A stretch of DNA of 64,000 nt from WTJO01 sp965660165 (lineage in GTDB: Bacteria > Pseudomonadota > Alphaproteobacteria > Puniceispirillales > Puniceispirillaceae). Location of the stretch: contig CBFHYU010000001.1 in assembly GCA_965660165.1 (NCBI GenBank), positions 186,001-250,000 of the forward strand, read 5' to 3'. The position numbers and the translations under genes were made by a program. Shown here piece by piece: positions 36,537-44,719 of this stretch. The notes beneath the pieces are model-generated. The model saw only the letters and a list, made by a program, of their open reading frames with translations, did not search any database and was not told the DNA's origin. How positions within the stretch are numbered: position 1 is the first letter of the stretch; each line of letters opens with the position of its first letter.

Positions 36537-37172
36537 ATGTTTACAGGCAATATCATACGTTACCCCCGCTATATACTCGCAATCTCTTTGATTAGTCTTG
36601 GTGCCTGCCAGCCAGAAACAGCTCCGCCAGAGACAATTTCGCCACAAACAATTTCATTGGCAACCAGCACCTTAACCCAAGAGATTGCGGTCATCTCGCC
36701 AGCGCCAGATATCCAGACAGATACCAACCTAGCGATTGATGAAACCGCACGCACCGATAGCGCTAATAATGATGAAAATACTGCCAGCACAGAAAATACT
36801 GATGCTTCTGGCGATATATCTGATTCAAATAGTCCTGAAGAAGAAATAGCTGTGACGGCATTAGCCATTACGCCAGCGCCTAAGACACCCGCGCCACCCG
36901 CGATACCGCCATTCACGCCAGCCAGCCAGAGCGGCAAGAAAGCAGATGATTTGATAGCGGCGATTGGCGAGGCTGATCTTATTCGTGAAGAAGGCCAGAT
37001 TGAAATCTGGCAATATCACCAGCCAGATTGTGTCGTCGATTTTTATTTTCCCATAGATACCGCAGATAGCGCGCGCCGCATCTTAAGCTGGGATATGCGG
37101 CCTCGCATTTACGGCGGAAAGCTTGATATACAGACATGCGAGGCTCAGCTAGCAGACCGCGCCTCATCATAA
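36537..37172 (+). CDS. Putative outer-membrane lipoprotein of unknown function
   Basis: I do not recognise a named family. It has 211 residues. A signal sequence ends in the lipobox LISLGAC (Cys25), so the mature protein is probably lipid-anchored, processed by Lgt/LspA and Lnt. Residues 26-135 are low-complexity and rich in Thr, Ala, Pro, Asp and Glu, then a proline-rich hinge (APKTPAPPAIPPFTPA). The compact C-terminal domain (about 137-205) has AIGEADLIREEGQIEIWQYH and DCVVDFYFP, plus two cysteines that could pair. Similar small domains occur in other alphaproteobacterial hypothetical proteins. An inverted repeat CGTCA-N7-TGACG (36495-36511) lies upstream. Confidence 0.72.
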   Translation: MFTGNIIRYPRYILAISLISLGACQPETAPPETISPQTISLATSTLTQEIAVISPAPDIQTDTNLAIDETARTDSANNDENTASTENTDASGDISDSNSPEEEIAVTALAITPAPKTPAPPAIPPFTPASQSGKKADDLIAAIGEADLIREEGQIEIWQYHQPDCVVDFYFPIDTADSARRILSWDMRPRIYGGKLDIQTCEAQLADRASS

Positions 37173-37181
37173 TATCTGCTA

Positions 37182-37826
37182 CTAGGCTGTCTTGTCTTTA
37201 TAAAGGCATAGATGGTGAATAACACAAGAGCTACAGTCTGGCTTTCTAGCCTTGCAAATATAGCGGCCATGCAAAATTAGCCAGTGATGCGCGCCCTTTT
37301 TATAGGCTTCAGGTACACGTCTTAGTAATTCTGTCTCGACAATATCCACTGTTTTTCCAGGCGCAATCCCTGTACGGTTACTAACTCTGAAAATATGGGT
37401 ATCTACAGCTATTGTGGGCTCGCCAAAGGCCTCATTCAACACCACATTTGCGGTTTTTCTGCCAACACCTGGCAACGCTTCAAGGGACTGTCTGTCCTGA
37501 GGCACAATGCCATCATGCTTGGCTAGCAAAATCTCAGAAAGCGCTTTTACATTCTTTGCTTTGGTATTAAATAAGCCGATTGTTTTTATATAATGCGTAA
37601 TCTCTTCAAGGCTGAGGGATGCCATTTTTTCAGCTGTATCTGCACGTGCAAATAACGCTTTGGTTGCTTTATTTACCCCAACATCAGTGGCTTGGGCAGA
37701 TAACACTACAGCCACCAACAATGTAAAGGCATTGGTAAATTCTAGCTCAGTCTGGGGGTTTGCTTCAGCTTTGGATAAATGCTCAAAGACTGAAACAATA
37801 TCAGCCAGCTTCATTTTTTTAGCCAT
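37182..37826 (-). CDS. nth: Endonuclease III
   Basis: Base-excision repair DNA glycosylase/AP lyase for oxidised pyrimidines. It has 214 residues. The helix-hairpin-helix LPGVGRKTANVVL holds the catalytic Lys, and the catalytic Asp is in VDTHIFRVSNR. The [4Fe-4S] cluster cysteines are in CKARKPDCSSCVIHHLC, with normal C-x6-C-x2-C-x5-C spacing. It converges with the lipoprotein gene nine bases away and diverges from DUF2244, the common nth/DUF2244 pairing. Confidence 0.96.
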   Translation of the reverse strand: MAKKMKLADIVSVFEHLSKAEANPQTELEFTNAFTLLVAVVLSAQATDVGVNKATKALFARADTAEKMASLSLEEITHYIKTIGLFNTKAKNVKALSEILLAKHDGIVPQDRQSLEALPGVGRKTANVVLNEAFGEPTIAVDTHIFRVSNRTGIAPGKTVDIVETELLRRVPEAYKKGAHHWLILHGRYICKARKPDCSSCVIHHLCLYKDKTA

Positions 37827-37909
37827 TTTAATTCCCGTGACCTATATTAAGCTAGTAGCCGTGGGCTTATCATAACAATTCTGGTCATAAGTGCGAGTAG
37901 TTTATCATC

Positions 37910-38425
37910 ATGGCATCCGCACCAACAAAATATTATTACACAAAAACAACACAGACAGATGATGTGATTACCATCACCCTATGGCCTTACCGCTCACTTT
38001 CAGCCAAAGGATTTAGAATTGTTATTTGCTCCATTGCGCTTGTGCTTAGCGCTGTTGGTATTGGCTTTATGATGGTAGGTGCCTGGCCCGTTATGGGATT
38101 TTTAGGTCTGGAAGTTGGTATTGTTTGGTTTGCCTTCAAGCTGAATTATCGGGCGGGCAGGCTGGTTGAGACAATCTGTATCAATCAAAGCGGCGTCACA
38201 ATTGAGCGAATTGACTGGCGAGGGCGGCCAACACAACAGCATATTGATAGCCCGTGGGTTGTTGCCGATCTTATCCCTGAACGTGGCAAACGACGCAAGC
38301 TTGTCTTGACGGCTCATGGCAAAGATATTGAAATAGGGGCATTTCTGCCCCCTATTGAAAAACCGCCTCTGGCAAATGCGCTAAATGAGTCTTTAGGGCG
38401 TATGCGCCATCAGCCACATGGCTAG
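37910..38425 (+). CDS. DUF2244 membrane protein
   Basis: It has 171 residues. Two adjacent membrane segments (about residues 36-55 and 58-78) are followed by a soluble beta-rich part. The WPYRSLSAKGF start and the FKLNYRAGRLVETICI block match DUF2244, whose function is unknown. The family is found next to nth or respiratory genes in alphaproteobacteria. Its stop overlaps the convergent dapB stop by four bases. Confidence 0.85.
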   Translation: MASAPTKYYYTKTTQTDDVITITLWPYRSLSAKGFRIVICSIALVLSAVGIGFMMVGAWPVMGFLGLEVGIVWFAFKLNYRAGRLVETICINQSGVTIERIDWRGRPTQQHIDSPWVVADLIPERGKRRKLVLTAHGKDIEIGAFLPPIEKPPLANALNESLGRMRHQPHG

Positions 38426-39216
38426 TCTGTTTTCAGACCTAACACATCATTCATGCTATAAAGCCCCTTTGGCGCTGTTGCCGCAAAGCGGGCTGCCTGA
38501 ACAGCGCCTCTAGCAAAAATAATCCGCCCTGTTGCCCTATGGGTTAGCTCGATACGTTCTTGCTGGCCAAAAAAAGTAACCGTATGCTCTCCAGCGACAT
38601 CGCCGCCCCTTAGCACCGCAAACCCAATATCACCTTGTTTGCGTGCGCCAGTCTCGCCGTCACGGCCGCTATCTCTGACTGTCTCTAGCGCCACCCCACG
38701 TCCTTTGGCTGCCGCATGACCAAGTGCTAGGGCTGTACCAGAGGGCGCATCTATTTTGTGATGATGATGGGTTTCAACAATTTCAATATCCCAGTCATCA
38801 GACAGGCTACGCGCAACCTCTGTTACAAGTTGTGATAATAATGTCACGCCGACTGAGGTATTCGCACAATAAATAATCGGAATATCGTTAGAGGCCTCAG
38901 CGATATTCTGCTCATCTTCTGCTGACAGCCCTGTTGTGCCAATCACCATAGGGGTTTGTGTTGCACGCGCAATTTCCAGATGCTTCATTGTCACATCAGG
39001 GCGGGTAAAATCCACAATAACACAGCCAGGCCCTTGCCCTAGCGCTTGCATATCATCTGTGATGGTAATGCCCATCACCTGCTCGCCTAGCATTGGGCTG
39101 GCGCTATGTTCTGTTGCTGCTTGCAACGCAATATTTTGTTCTGACAGCACCGATAGGATCATCTGTCCCATTCTGCCGCCTGCTCCTGGCAAGGCGATTG
39201 TAAAATCTTGCGCGCT
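38422..39216 (-). CDS. dapB: 4-hydroxy-tetrahydrodipicolinate reductase
   Basis: Reduces the DapA product on the lysine/meso-diaminopimelate pathway with NAD(P)H. It has 264 residues from ATG 39216 (MSAQDFTIALPG), preceded by GAGAAG; an in-frame ATG at 39252 adds twelve poorly conserved residues. The nucleotide-binding motif is LPGAGGRMGQMI, and the catalytic-site signature is VETHHHHKIDAPSGTALALG. It lies downstream of dnaJ after about 100 bases and is convergent with DUF2244, sharing four bases. Confidence 0.95.
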   Translation of the reverse strand, partial: SAQDFTIALPGAGGRMGQMILSVLSEQNIALQAATEHSASPMLGEQVMGITITDDMQALGQGPGCVIVDFTRPDVTMKHLEIARATQTPMVIGTTGLSAEDEQNIAEASNDIPIIYCANTSVGVTLLSQLVTEVARSLSDDWDIEIVETHHHHKIDAPSGTALALGHAAAKGRGVALETVRDSGRDGETGARKQGDIGFAVLRGGDVAGEHTVTFFGQQERIELTHRATGRIIFARGAVQAARFAATAPKGLYSMNDVLGLKTD

Positions 39217-39313
39217 CATCTCTTCTCTCTTTTTATGCCATCCATCTATCAAGCGGTATAGGCGTCTGGCTGACCCCTACTATATCTTTGAGATAGTATA
39301 GCGTATTTACAGG

Positions 39314-40432
39314 CTAAGACCAGAGTTGCTTCACACGATCAATAAAGCTGTCTGTCTGAGGGCTTGATGCACCTGTCTCGCCAAAAGCTGTGAGCAGTTC
39401 TTTTTGCTTTTTATTCAATTTGGTAGGGGTTTCTACCTGAATTTCAACTATTTGATCGCCCATAGTGCTTCCGCGTAACGCAGGTAAGCCTTTGCCGCGC
39501 ATCCTGAAGCGTTTGCCAGTCTGTGTGCCTTCTTCTATTGTAAGCCTTGCCATTTTGCCTGCCAATGTTGGCACTTCAATATTGCCGCCAAGCGCTGCTG
39601 TTACCATTGGTACAGGCACTGAAATATACAGATTCTGGCCATCTCGGGTAAATAGAGGATGGTCTTTTACATTCACAAAAATATAAAGATCACCAGAAGG
39701 CGCGCCACGCATACCCGCCTCACCTTTGCCCGAAAGACGAATACGTGTGCCTGTATCAACACCCTTTGGGATATTTACATTTAATGTCTGAGATTCTTCA
39801 ACACGCCCTTGCCCACGACAGCTTGAACACGGATCAGATATCATCTGGCCTGCCCCTCTACATGATGGGCAGGTTCGCTCAACCGTGAAAAACCCTTGTT
39901 GGGCGCGCACTTTACCAACCCCGCCACAACTTCTACATGTTTCAGGCGCAGAGCCTTTTTTTGCGCCAGAGCCTGAACATTCAGAACAGCTTGCCGCAAT
40001 AGAGGCTGTTACATCTTTTGTGCATCCTTCAAGCGCTTCTTCTAAGGTGATGGTAAGATCATATCGTAAATCTGCACCATGCTGAGCGCCCCCGCCACCT
40101 GAACGGCCGCCTGAAAATTCAGAGAACATTTGTTCAAAAATATCTGAGAAACCGCCGCCGCCAAAGCCGCCGCCACCAAAGCCGCCACCGCCAAACCCTG
40201 ATGATTGCTCAAAAGCAGCATGTCCCATCTGATCATAGGCGGCACGCTTGTCACTATCTTTTAGCACTTCATAGGCTTCGCTTGCTTCGCGAAACCGCTC
40301 GGCAGCAGCCTCATCATCCGGATTTCTGTCAGGGTGATTTGCCATGGCAAGCTTTCGGTAAGCAGCTTTAATCTGTTTTTCATCCGCAGATTTACTTACC
40401 CCAAGCACATCATAAAAATCGCGTTTTGCCAT
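39314..40432 (-). CDS. dnaJ: Chaperone DnaJ
   Basis: Hsp40 co-chaperone that stimulates DnaK ATPase. It has 372 residues. The J domain has the HPD motif (residues 33-35, in MANHPDRNPDD), then a Gly/Phe linker with a tandem GGGGF repeat. The zinc-finger domain has four CxxCxGxG repeats (CSECSGSG, CRSCGGVG, CPSCRGAG, CSSCRGQG), all cysteines present. The C-terminal substrate-binding domain follows. It lies 93 bases downstream of dnaK, with a stable hairpin between them. Confidence 0.97.
   Translation of the reverse strand: MAKRDFYDVLGVSKSADEKQIKAAYRKLAMANHPDRNPDDEAAAERFREASEAYEVLKDSDKRAAYDQMGHAAFEQSSGFGGGGFGGGGFGGGGFSDIFEQMFSEFSGGRSGGGGAQHGADLRYDLTITLEEALEGCTKDVTASIAASCSECSGSGAKKGSAPETCRSCGGVGKVRAQQGFFTVERTCPSCRGAGQMISDPCSSCRGQGRVEESQTLNVNIPKGVDTGTRIRLSGKGEAGMRGAPSGDLYIFVNVKDHPLFTRDGQNLYISVPVPMVTAALGGNIEVPTLAGKMARLTIEEGTQTGKRFRMRGKGLPALRGSTMGDQIVEIQVETPTKLNKKQKELLTAFGETGASSPQTDSFIDRVKQLWS
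40152..40196 (-). repeat. 15-base tandem repeat in the dnaJ Gly/Phe linker
   Basis: Three imperfect copies of a 15-base unit encode GGGGF-GGGGF-GGGGF in the DnaJ linker. Such repeats can change in copy number by slippage; here they stay in frame. Confidence 0.7.
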
Positions 40433-40465
40433 AGGCTATCTTGATCCCTGTTACCTACCAATATT

Positions 40466-40504
40466 CACAAGAGCCAGCCTGTGTATCACCAGCCAGCTCT
40501 TGTG
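40466..40504 (-). promoter_or_regulatory. Stem-loop between dnaK and dnaJ
   Basis: A 9-bp perfect stem, CACAAGAGC (40466-40474) with GCTCTTGTG (40496-40504), encloses a 21-base loop. On the dnaK-dnaJ transcript no U-run follows, so it is more likely an mRNA stabiliser or processing site setting DnaK above DnaJ than a terminator. On the plus strand it is followed by a T-rich stretch, but no plus-strand gene enters it. Confidence 0.55.
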
Positions 40505-40525
40505 TTATTTTTTTACGTCTTATCA

Positions 40526-42424
40526 TTAGCCGTTTTTGGCTGACTTATTATCGTCCACTTCTTCAAATTCAGCATCTACCACACCATCATCATCTGCTGG
40601 CGCGGCTTCATCTGAAGGCTGTTCTGCCTGATAGGCAGCTTCACCCATTTTCATCAGCACTGATGATAACGCTTCTGACTTTTCCTTGATAGCGGCATCA
40701 TCATCCTCGTCAAGTGCAGCCTGAAGCTCTGTAACCGCAGCTTCAACATCTGATTTCAGAGCCTGATCTGCCTTCTCGCCAAGCTCGCTGATAGATTTTT
40801 GAGCGCCATGAATAAGTGCTTCTGCCTGATTTCGGTTTTCCACTATTTCGCGGCGTTTTTTATCATCTTCAGCGAAATTTTCGGCATCCTGAACCATTTG
40901 TTCAATCTCGCTATCTTCCAGCCCACCAGATGCTTTAATGCTAATCGCTTGTTCTTTGCCAGTTGCCTTGTCTTTAGCGCTTACTTTCACAATACCATTG
41001 GCATCAATATCAAAGGTAACCTCAATCTGAGGGGTGCCTCTTGGTGCAGAAGGAATACCTTCAAGATTGAACTGGCCAAGCGCCTTATTATCAGACGCCA
41101 TTTCGCGCTCGCCCTGAAATACAGAAATTGTCACGGCTGACTGATTGTCATCTGCGGTTGAAAAGACTTGGCTTTTCTTGGTAGGGATAGTGGTATTTCT
41201 GTCAATCAGACGTGTAAATACCCCGCCAAGTGTTTCAATGCCTAGTGATAATGGTGTTACATCCAGCAACAGCACATCTTTTACATCACCTGTCAGAACC
41301 CCTGCCTGAATCGCAGCACCACTTGCCACCACCTCATCAGGATTAACCCCTCTATGAGGCTCTTTGCCAAAAAATTCCTGAACTGTCTGAATGATTTTTG
41401 GCATTCTTGTCATACCGCCAACCAAAATCACCTCATCAATGTCGCTTGCGCTCACATCAGCATCTTTCAGCGCCTTGCGGCATGGATCTAGTGATTTGCT
41501 GATCAAAGAATCAACCAACTGCTCTAGCTTTGAGCGTGATAATTTAATGTTCAAATGCTTAGGGCCAGAGGCATCAGCTGTAATAAAGGGCAGATTAACT
41601 TCTGTCTGGGTTGCGCTAGAAAGCTCAATTTTTGCTTTCTCGGCAGCTTCTTTAAGACGCTGAAGCGCCATAGTATCGCCGCGCAAATCAATCCCCTGAT
41701 CAGATTTGAACTGATCAGCCAGATAATCAATAATCGCCTGATCGAAATCTTCACCGCCTAGAAACGTATCTCCATTTGTTGATTTTACTTCAAATACGCC
41801 ATCGCCTACTTCCAAAATAGAGACATCAAACGTACCCCCACCAAGATCATAAACAGCGATAATGCCTGATTCATTTCTATCCAAACCATAGGCAAGTGCA
41901 GCAGCTGTTGGCTCATTGATAATTCTGAGCACTTCAAGGCCTGCGATTTTGCCAGCATCTTTTGTGGCTTGTCTTTGCGCATCATTGAAATAGGCAGGCA
42001 CTGTGATCACAGCCTGATCAACTTTTTCACCCAAAAAGGCTTCTGCATCTTCTTTCAATTTGCGTAAAACAAAGCTGGACATTTGGCTAGGTGAGTAATC
42101 TTCACCATCAACTTCGATCCACGCATCACCATTTTTGGCTGGCTTTACGTTAAACGGCACCAGATTTGAAAATTCCTTAATGGCAGGATCATCAGCACGG
42201 CGGCCAATAAGACGCTTCATTGCAAAAATTGTTTTTGTAGGGTTTGTCACGGCCTGACGTTTAGCAGACTGGCCAACCAGCCTTTCGCCATCATCTGTGA
42301 ACCCAACCATTGACGGGGTTGTGCGCCCGCCTTCTGCATTTTCAATAACACGGGTATCTTTGCCATCCATTACGGCGACACAAGAATTTGTTGTTCCTAA
42401 ATCAATACCAATTACTTTTCCCAT
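40526..42424 (-). CDS. dnaK: Chaperone DnaK (Hsp70)
   Basis: ATP-dependent chaperone. It has 632 residues. The ATPase domain has IDLGTTNSCVAVMDG (residues 6-20), AVYDLGGGTFDVSILEVG and VGGMTRMPKI. The substrate-binding domain follows the hydrophobic linker DVLLLDVTPLSLG (about residues 384-396). The C-terminal tail is acidic, ending EFEEVDDNKSAKNG. An AAGGA sequence lies eight bases before the ATG. A heat-shock-type promoter is predicted about 80 bases upstream, so dnaK-dnaJ can be expressed apart from grpE. Confidence 0.98.
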   Translation of the reverse strand: MGKVIGIDLGTTNSCVAVMDGKDTRVIENAEGGRTTPSMVGFTDDGERLVGQSAKRQAVTNPTKTIFAMKRLIGRRADDPAIKEFSNLVPFNVKPAKNGDAWIEVDGEDYSPSQMSSFVLRKLKEDAEAFLGEKVDQAVITVPAYFNDAQRQATKDAGKIAGLEVLRIINEPTAAALAYGLDRNESGIIAVYDLGGGTFDVSILEVGDGVFEVKSTNGDTFLGGEDFDQAIIDYLADQFKSDQGIDLRGDTMALQRLKEAAEKAKIELSSATQTEVNLPFITADASGPKHLNIKLSRSKLEQLVDSLISKSLDPCRKALKDADVSASDIDEVILVGGMTRMPKIIQTVQEFFGKEPHRGVNPDEVVASGAAIQAGVLTGDVKDVLLLDVTPLSLGIETLGGVFTRLIDRNTTIPTKKSQVFSTADDNQSAVTISVFQGEREMASDNKALGQFNLEGIPSAPRGTPQIEVTFDIDANGIVKVSAKDKATGKEQAISIKASGGLEDSEIEQMVQDAENFAEDDKKRREIVENRNQAEALIHGAQKSISELGEKADQALKSDVEAAVTELQAALDEDDDAAIKEKSEALSSVLMKMGEAAYQAEQPSDEAAPADDDGVVDAEFEEVDDNKSAKNG

Positions 42425-42506
42425 GATCTGTGTCCTTCTAACATAAAAGGGTCTATCAACATCTTGGCACGCTAAGCGGCCATGTCTAATTTACCTGACA
42501 ATTGAC

Positions 42507-42534
42507 ATATAAGTACTGTTTGCGCTTACACAAG
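42507..42534 (-). promoter_or_regulatory. Predicted RpoH (sigma32) promoter of dnaK
   Basis: On the minus strand CTTG (42531-42534), a 17-base spacer and CTTATAT (42507-42513) match the alphaproteobacterial heat-shock form CTTG-N17/18-CYTATnT. The start point would be near 42500, giving a leader of about 76 bases to the dnaK ATG. Consensus knowledge plus sequence; not tested. Confidence 0.58.
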
Positions 42535-42553
42535 GGCTAGATACCAAGAATAT

Positions 42554-43225
42554 TTACGCGCTATCTTCGTTAGTATGTTCAGCAGGCTTTGATACACCTA
42601 CCATTGCAGGGCGCAACAGCCTGTCATGTAGCTGATAGCCCTTTTGCACCAGATTAACCACCATGCCAGGTTCAACATCATTTGTCGGCACTTCAAACAT
42701 TGCCTGATGCAGGTTATAGTCAAATTTCTCGTCCATAGGCGCGATTATGCTAATGCCATGACGTTCTAGCGTTGTTGTTATCTCACGCGCTGTCATTTCA
42801 ACCCCAATCAGGATATTTTTGACAGTTTCATCAAGTCCTGATTTATCTTCTGGGATAAGCTCGACTGCTTTTTCTAGATTGTCAAAACTGGCCAGCAAAT
42901 CACGTGCAATCCCCACAGCGCCATATTTTTTTGATGACGCAATTTCCTTATCTGTACGTTTGCGCAGATTTTCTGTTTCCGCCATCAGGCGCAAAAGCTG
43001 GTCTTTAAGCTCGTCACGTTCTGCAACCAGCTGGCTAACTGCATCACTACCCTCTGCGCCTATCACATCATCTTCAGGCGCGCTTTCATTCTCTGATGGG
43101 CTATCAGGGGCGCTGGTATCGGCAGAATGCTGTGCATCTGCTGCATCTGCTACTTCATTAGGTGCTTGTTCTTTTGCATTATCATCTGCATTCTGGCTCA
43201 TCATCTTGTCTGAATCCTCTGCCAT
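42554..43225 (-). CDS. grpE: Nucleotide exchange factor GrpE
   Basis: Releases ADP from DnaK. It has 223 residues: an acidic, disordered N-terminal region (about 1-65), a long coiled coil (about 65-115, QLVAERDELKDQLLRLMAETENLRKR-like), and a C-terminal beta domain with VGVEMTAREITTTLERHGI-type and FDYNLHQAMFEVP blocks. It lies upstream of dnaK on the same strand with a 129-base gap. Its leader contains a hairpin and a candidate heat-shock promoter. Confidence 0.94.
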   Translation of the reverse strand: MAEDSDKMMSQNADDNAKEQAPNEVADAADAQHSADTSAPDSPSENESAPEDDVIGAEGSDAVSQLVAERDELKDQLLRLMAETENLRKRTDKEIASSKKYGAVGIARDLLASFDNLEKAVELIPEDKSGLDETVKNILIGVEMTAREITTTLERHGISIIAPMDEKFDYNLHQAMFEVPTNDVEPGMVVNLVQKGYQLHDRLLRPAMVGVSKPAEHTNEDSA

Positions 43226-43261
43226 AACATATCACTGGTTTCGGCGTTTATTTGTTACACC

Positions 43262-43282
43262 AAAAAAGCCATAAACATGGCT
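43262..43282 (-). terminator. Small terminator-like hairpin in the grpE leader
   Basis: Minus strand: AGCCAT-GTTT-ATGGCT (43277-43282 with 43267-43272) followed by a run of six T. Since grpE is the first gene of its unit, this can act only on the grpE transcript, as an early attenuator or a 5' structure. The stem is only six base pairs, so strength is doubtful. Confidence 0.4.
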
Positions 43283-43291
43283 CTTTGACAC

Positions 43292-43322
43292 AGATGTGGG
43301 CATTACAATGCGATATGCCAAG
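43292..43322 (-). promoter_or_regulatory. Candidate heat-shock promoter of grpE
   Basis: Minus strand CTTGGCA (43316-43322), 16-base spacer, CCACATCT (43292-43299), which matches the E. coli sigma32 -10 form CCCCATnT at all but one defined position. It fits the alphaproteobacterial form less well than the dnaK promoter does. Start point near 43285. Confidence 0.35.
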
Positions 43323-43360
43323 ACCAAATAGGTGTTTTTTTTCAATTATGACCAATAAAC

Positions 43361-43390
43361 TGGTTTATTTCTCTTAATACAGGCTATAAT
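43361..43390 (+). promoter_or_regulatory. Possible promoter for the unknown pair at 43433-44718
   Basis: A perfect -10 TATAAT (43385-43390) stands about 43 bases before the ATG at 43433. No good -35 is visible (TGGTTT at 18 bases). It is divergent from the grpE promoter. Confidence 0.4.
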
Positions 43391-43432
43391 TTTGGTGTCA
43401 CAAACAGCCACTTACTGGAATTGGGGATAAAG

Positions 43433-44137
43433 ATGGCAGCGCATCACCAAAATGATAATGCCACCATGCTGTCAATAGAAGCATTATATCAGCAATCTGA
43501 AATTATCCGCACCGTGAAAGTCAGCCAGCCTGACAGCCGCCCATCTGTAAAGCGCCGTCAGAGATTTACATTACCTTTGATCAATAGTAAGCCGCTTGAT
43601 AGTTTTTTATCTAGCACAGCTTCAGACACAGAACTTCCAAAAGAGCTAGAAGGGTTAGTGCTATCAGGGCTAAAATATCCTGCGATAGAACAGGATAGCG
43701 CCTTACCAAAGAGCCTGAATCTTGCGCATGTAAGAACCGCTATCTCTCAGCATACAGATCAGCAAATAACACCAGAAATCTTGAAAGGCACGCAATCAGA
43801 GGCAAAGCAAGACCCCCAAGATGATCCAATATCAGCGATAAGGCAGGCTGTTATGACAGCCGCAGATACGCAAATGCAACCCGCTAGCCAAGACAGGATG
43901 CTGGCTGGAAAAAGCGGCGTGCAACAAGATTTACATATGTTAGTCACAAAGCTTGTTACGCTGATTGAAGATGAGGTTGAGGACAGGCTAGCAAAACAGC
44001 AATCTATGCCTGTTGCTAATCATCCTGCCCCAAAGCAAAAGCAGCCAGAAAAACAGGCCAGTACAGCACCCAAAAAAAGCCCAAAAACGCCGAAAAAACG
44101 GACAGCATCCGCACGCGCAAAAAAGGATAGTAAGTAA
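43433..44137 (+). CDS. Unknown basic-tailed cytoplasmic protein
   Basis: I do not recognise this protein. It has 234 residues from ATG 43433, with GGGGA about seven bases upstream; an in-frame TTG at 43421 is less likely. There is no signal peptide or membrane span. Residues 125-185 contain an amphipathic helical stretch (AIRQAVMTAAD and DLHMLVTKLVTLIEDEVEDRLAKQQ). The last 45 residues are a Lys/Pro/Ala-rich tail (KKSPKTPKKRTASARAKK), like DNA- or RNA-binding tails. Its stop shares one base with the ATG of the next gene (TAATG), so the two are coupled. It lies between grpE and hrcA on the opposite strand. Confidence 0.68.
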   Translation: MAAHHQNDNATMLSIEALYQQSEIIRTVKVSQPDSRPSVKRRQRFTLPLINSKPLDSFLSSTASDTELPKELEGLVLSGLKYPAIEQDSALPKSLNLAHVRTAISQHTDQQITPEILKGTQSEAKQDPQDDPISAIRQAVMTAADTQMQPASQDRMLAGKSGVQQDLHMLVTKLVTLIEDEVEDRLAKQQSMPVANHPAPKQKQPEKQASTAPKKSPKTPKKRTASARAKKDSK

Positions 44138-44718
44138 TGCTTAAACTTGCCTGTCCTCATTGTCAGAATATTGGGGTTGTGCCTGAACTTTTGATGCGGG
44201 CGGGTGATTGGCCTATTTCATGTCATTATTGTCATCAACATTATTATGCGCCTGTGCTGTCAGGGCCAGAAACAATGGAACGCCAAATTGAGCTTACCTG
44301 TCATAAATGTGAGACAATATCACGGCTAGACTTCCCTACATTCACCAAAATCAGTGAAGCAGATTTTGAATTGCTATGCGCGCAATGTCATGAATCGCTG
44401 ACAGATGGTATCACCAATATAACCCATGTTCTGACTGAGGCTGTCTATGCTCAAGAGACCAGTCAGAAACATCAAGATAGCACAGCTAACCCTGCCACAA
44501 CCCCGCAGACACCAAAGCCAAATAAGGCTGGAAGCGCAGATAGCTTAAGCGCTGGCGATAAAATACGCTTTTTATTGATCGGGTTTGGATTTGCAACTGT
44601 TGCTATTTTGGCTGCCCAAGAAGGGGTAATTGGCAGGGTCTGGCTTGACCAGCTTTATGCCCTGTTTCCTGAGGTAAACCAATTTCTTGCAATGCTTGCA
44701 GAAATGGTAAAGCCATAA
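44137..44718 (+). CDS. Unknown zinc-ribbon protein with a C-terminal membrane segment
   Basis: Not a family I can name. It has 193 residues. The N-terminal 95 residues hold four CxxC knuckles (CPHC, CHYC, CHKC, CAQC), enough for two zinc ribbons. A Thr/Pro/Lys-rich linker follows (about 110-140), then one hydrophobic span (about 148-166, FLLIGFGFATVAILAAQ) and a short tail. The zinc part would be cytoplasmic if the protein is tail-anchored. The start overlaps the previous stop as TAATG. It converges with hrcA two bases apart. The pair may form one functional unit; what it does is unknown. Confidence 0.7.
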   Translation: MLKLACPHCQNIGVVPELLMRAGDWPISCHYCHQHYYAPVLSGPETMERQIELTCHKCETISRLDFPTFTKISEADFELLCAQCHESLTDGITNITHVLTEAVYAQETSQKHQDSTANPATTPQTPKPNKAGSADSLSAGDKIRFLLIGFGFATVAILAAQEGVIGRVWLDQLYALFPEVNQFLAMLAEMVKP

Positions 44719-44719
44719 A

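Noticed and set aside
36569..36937. Open frame of 122 codons on the minus strand
   Set aside because: Antisense shadow of the lipoprotein gene, produced by its low-complexity linker.
40152..40196. Short repeats resembling a CRISPR array
   Set aside because: They are a 15-base in-frame codon repeat in the DnaJ Gly/Phe linker, with no spacers.
42819..43274. Open frame of 151 codons on the plus strand
   Set aside because: It lies antisense to grpE, has serine-rich composition typical of shadow frames and no ribosome-binding site.
43226..43432. tRNA or structured RNA gene in the grpE divergent region
   Set aside because: No cloverleaf, T-loop consensus or CCA end; the only structure is the small hairpin already listed. 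Other spacers gave the same result.
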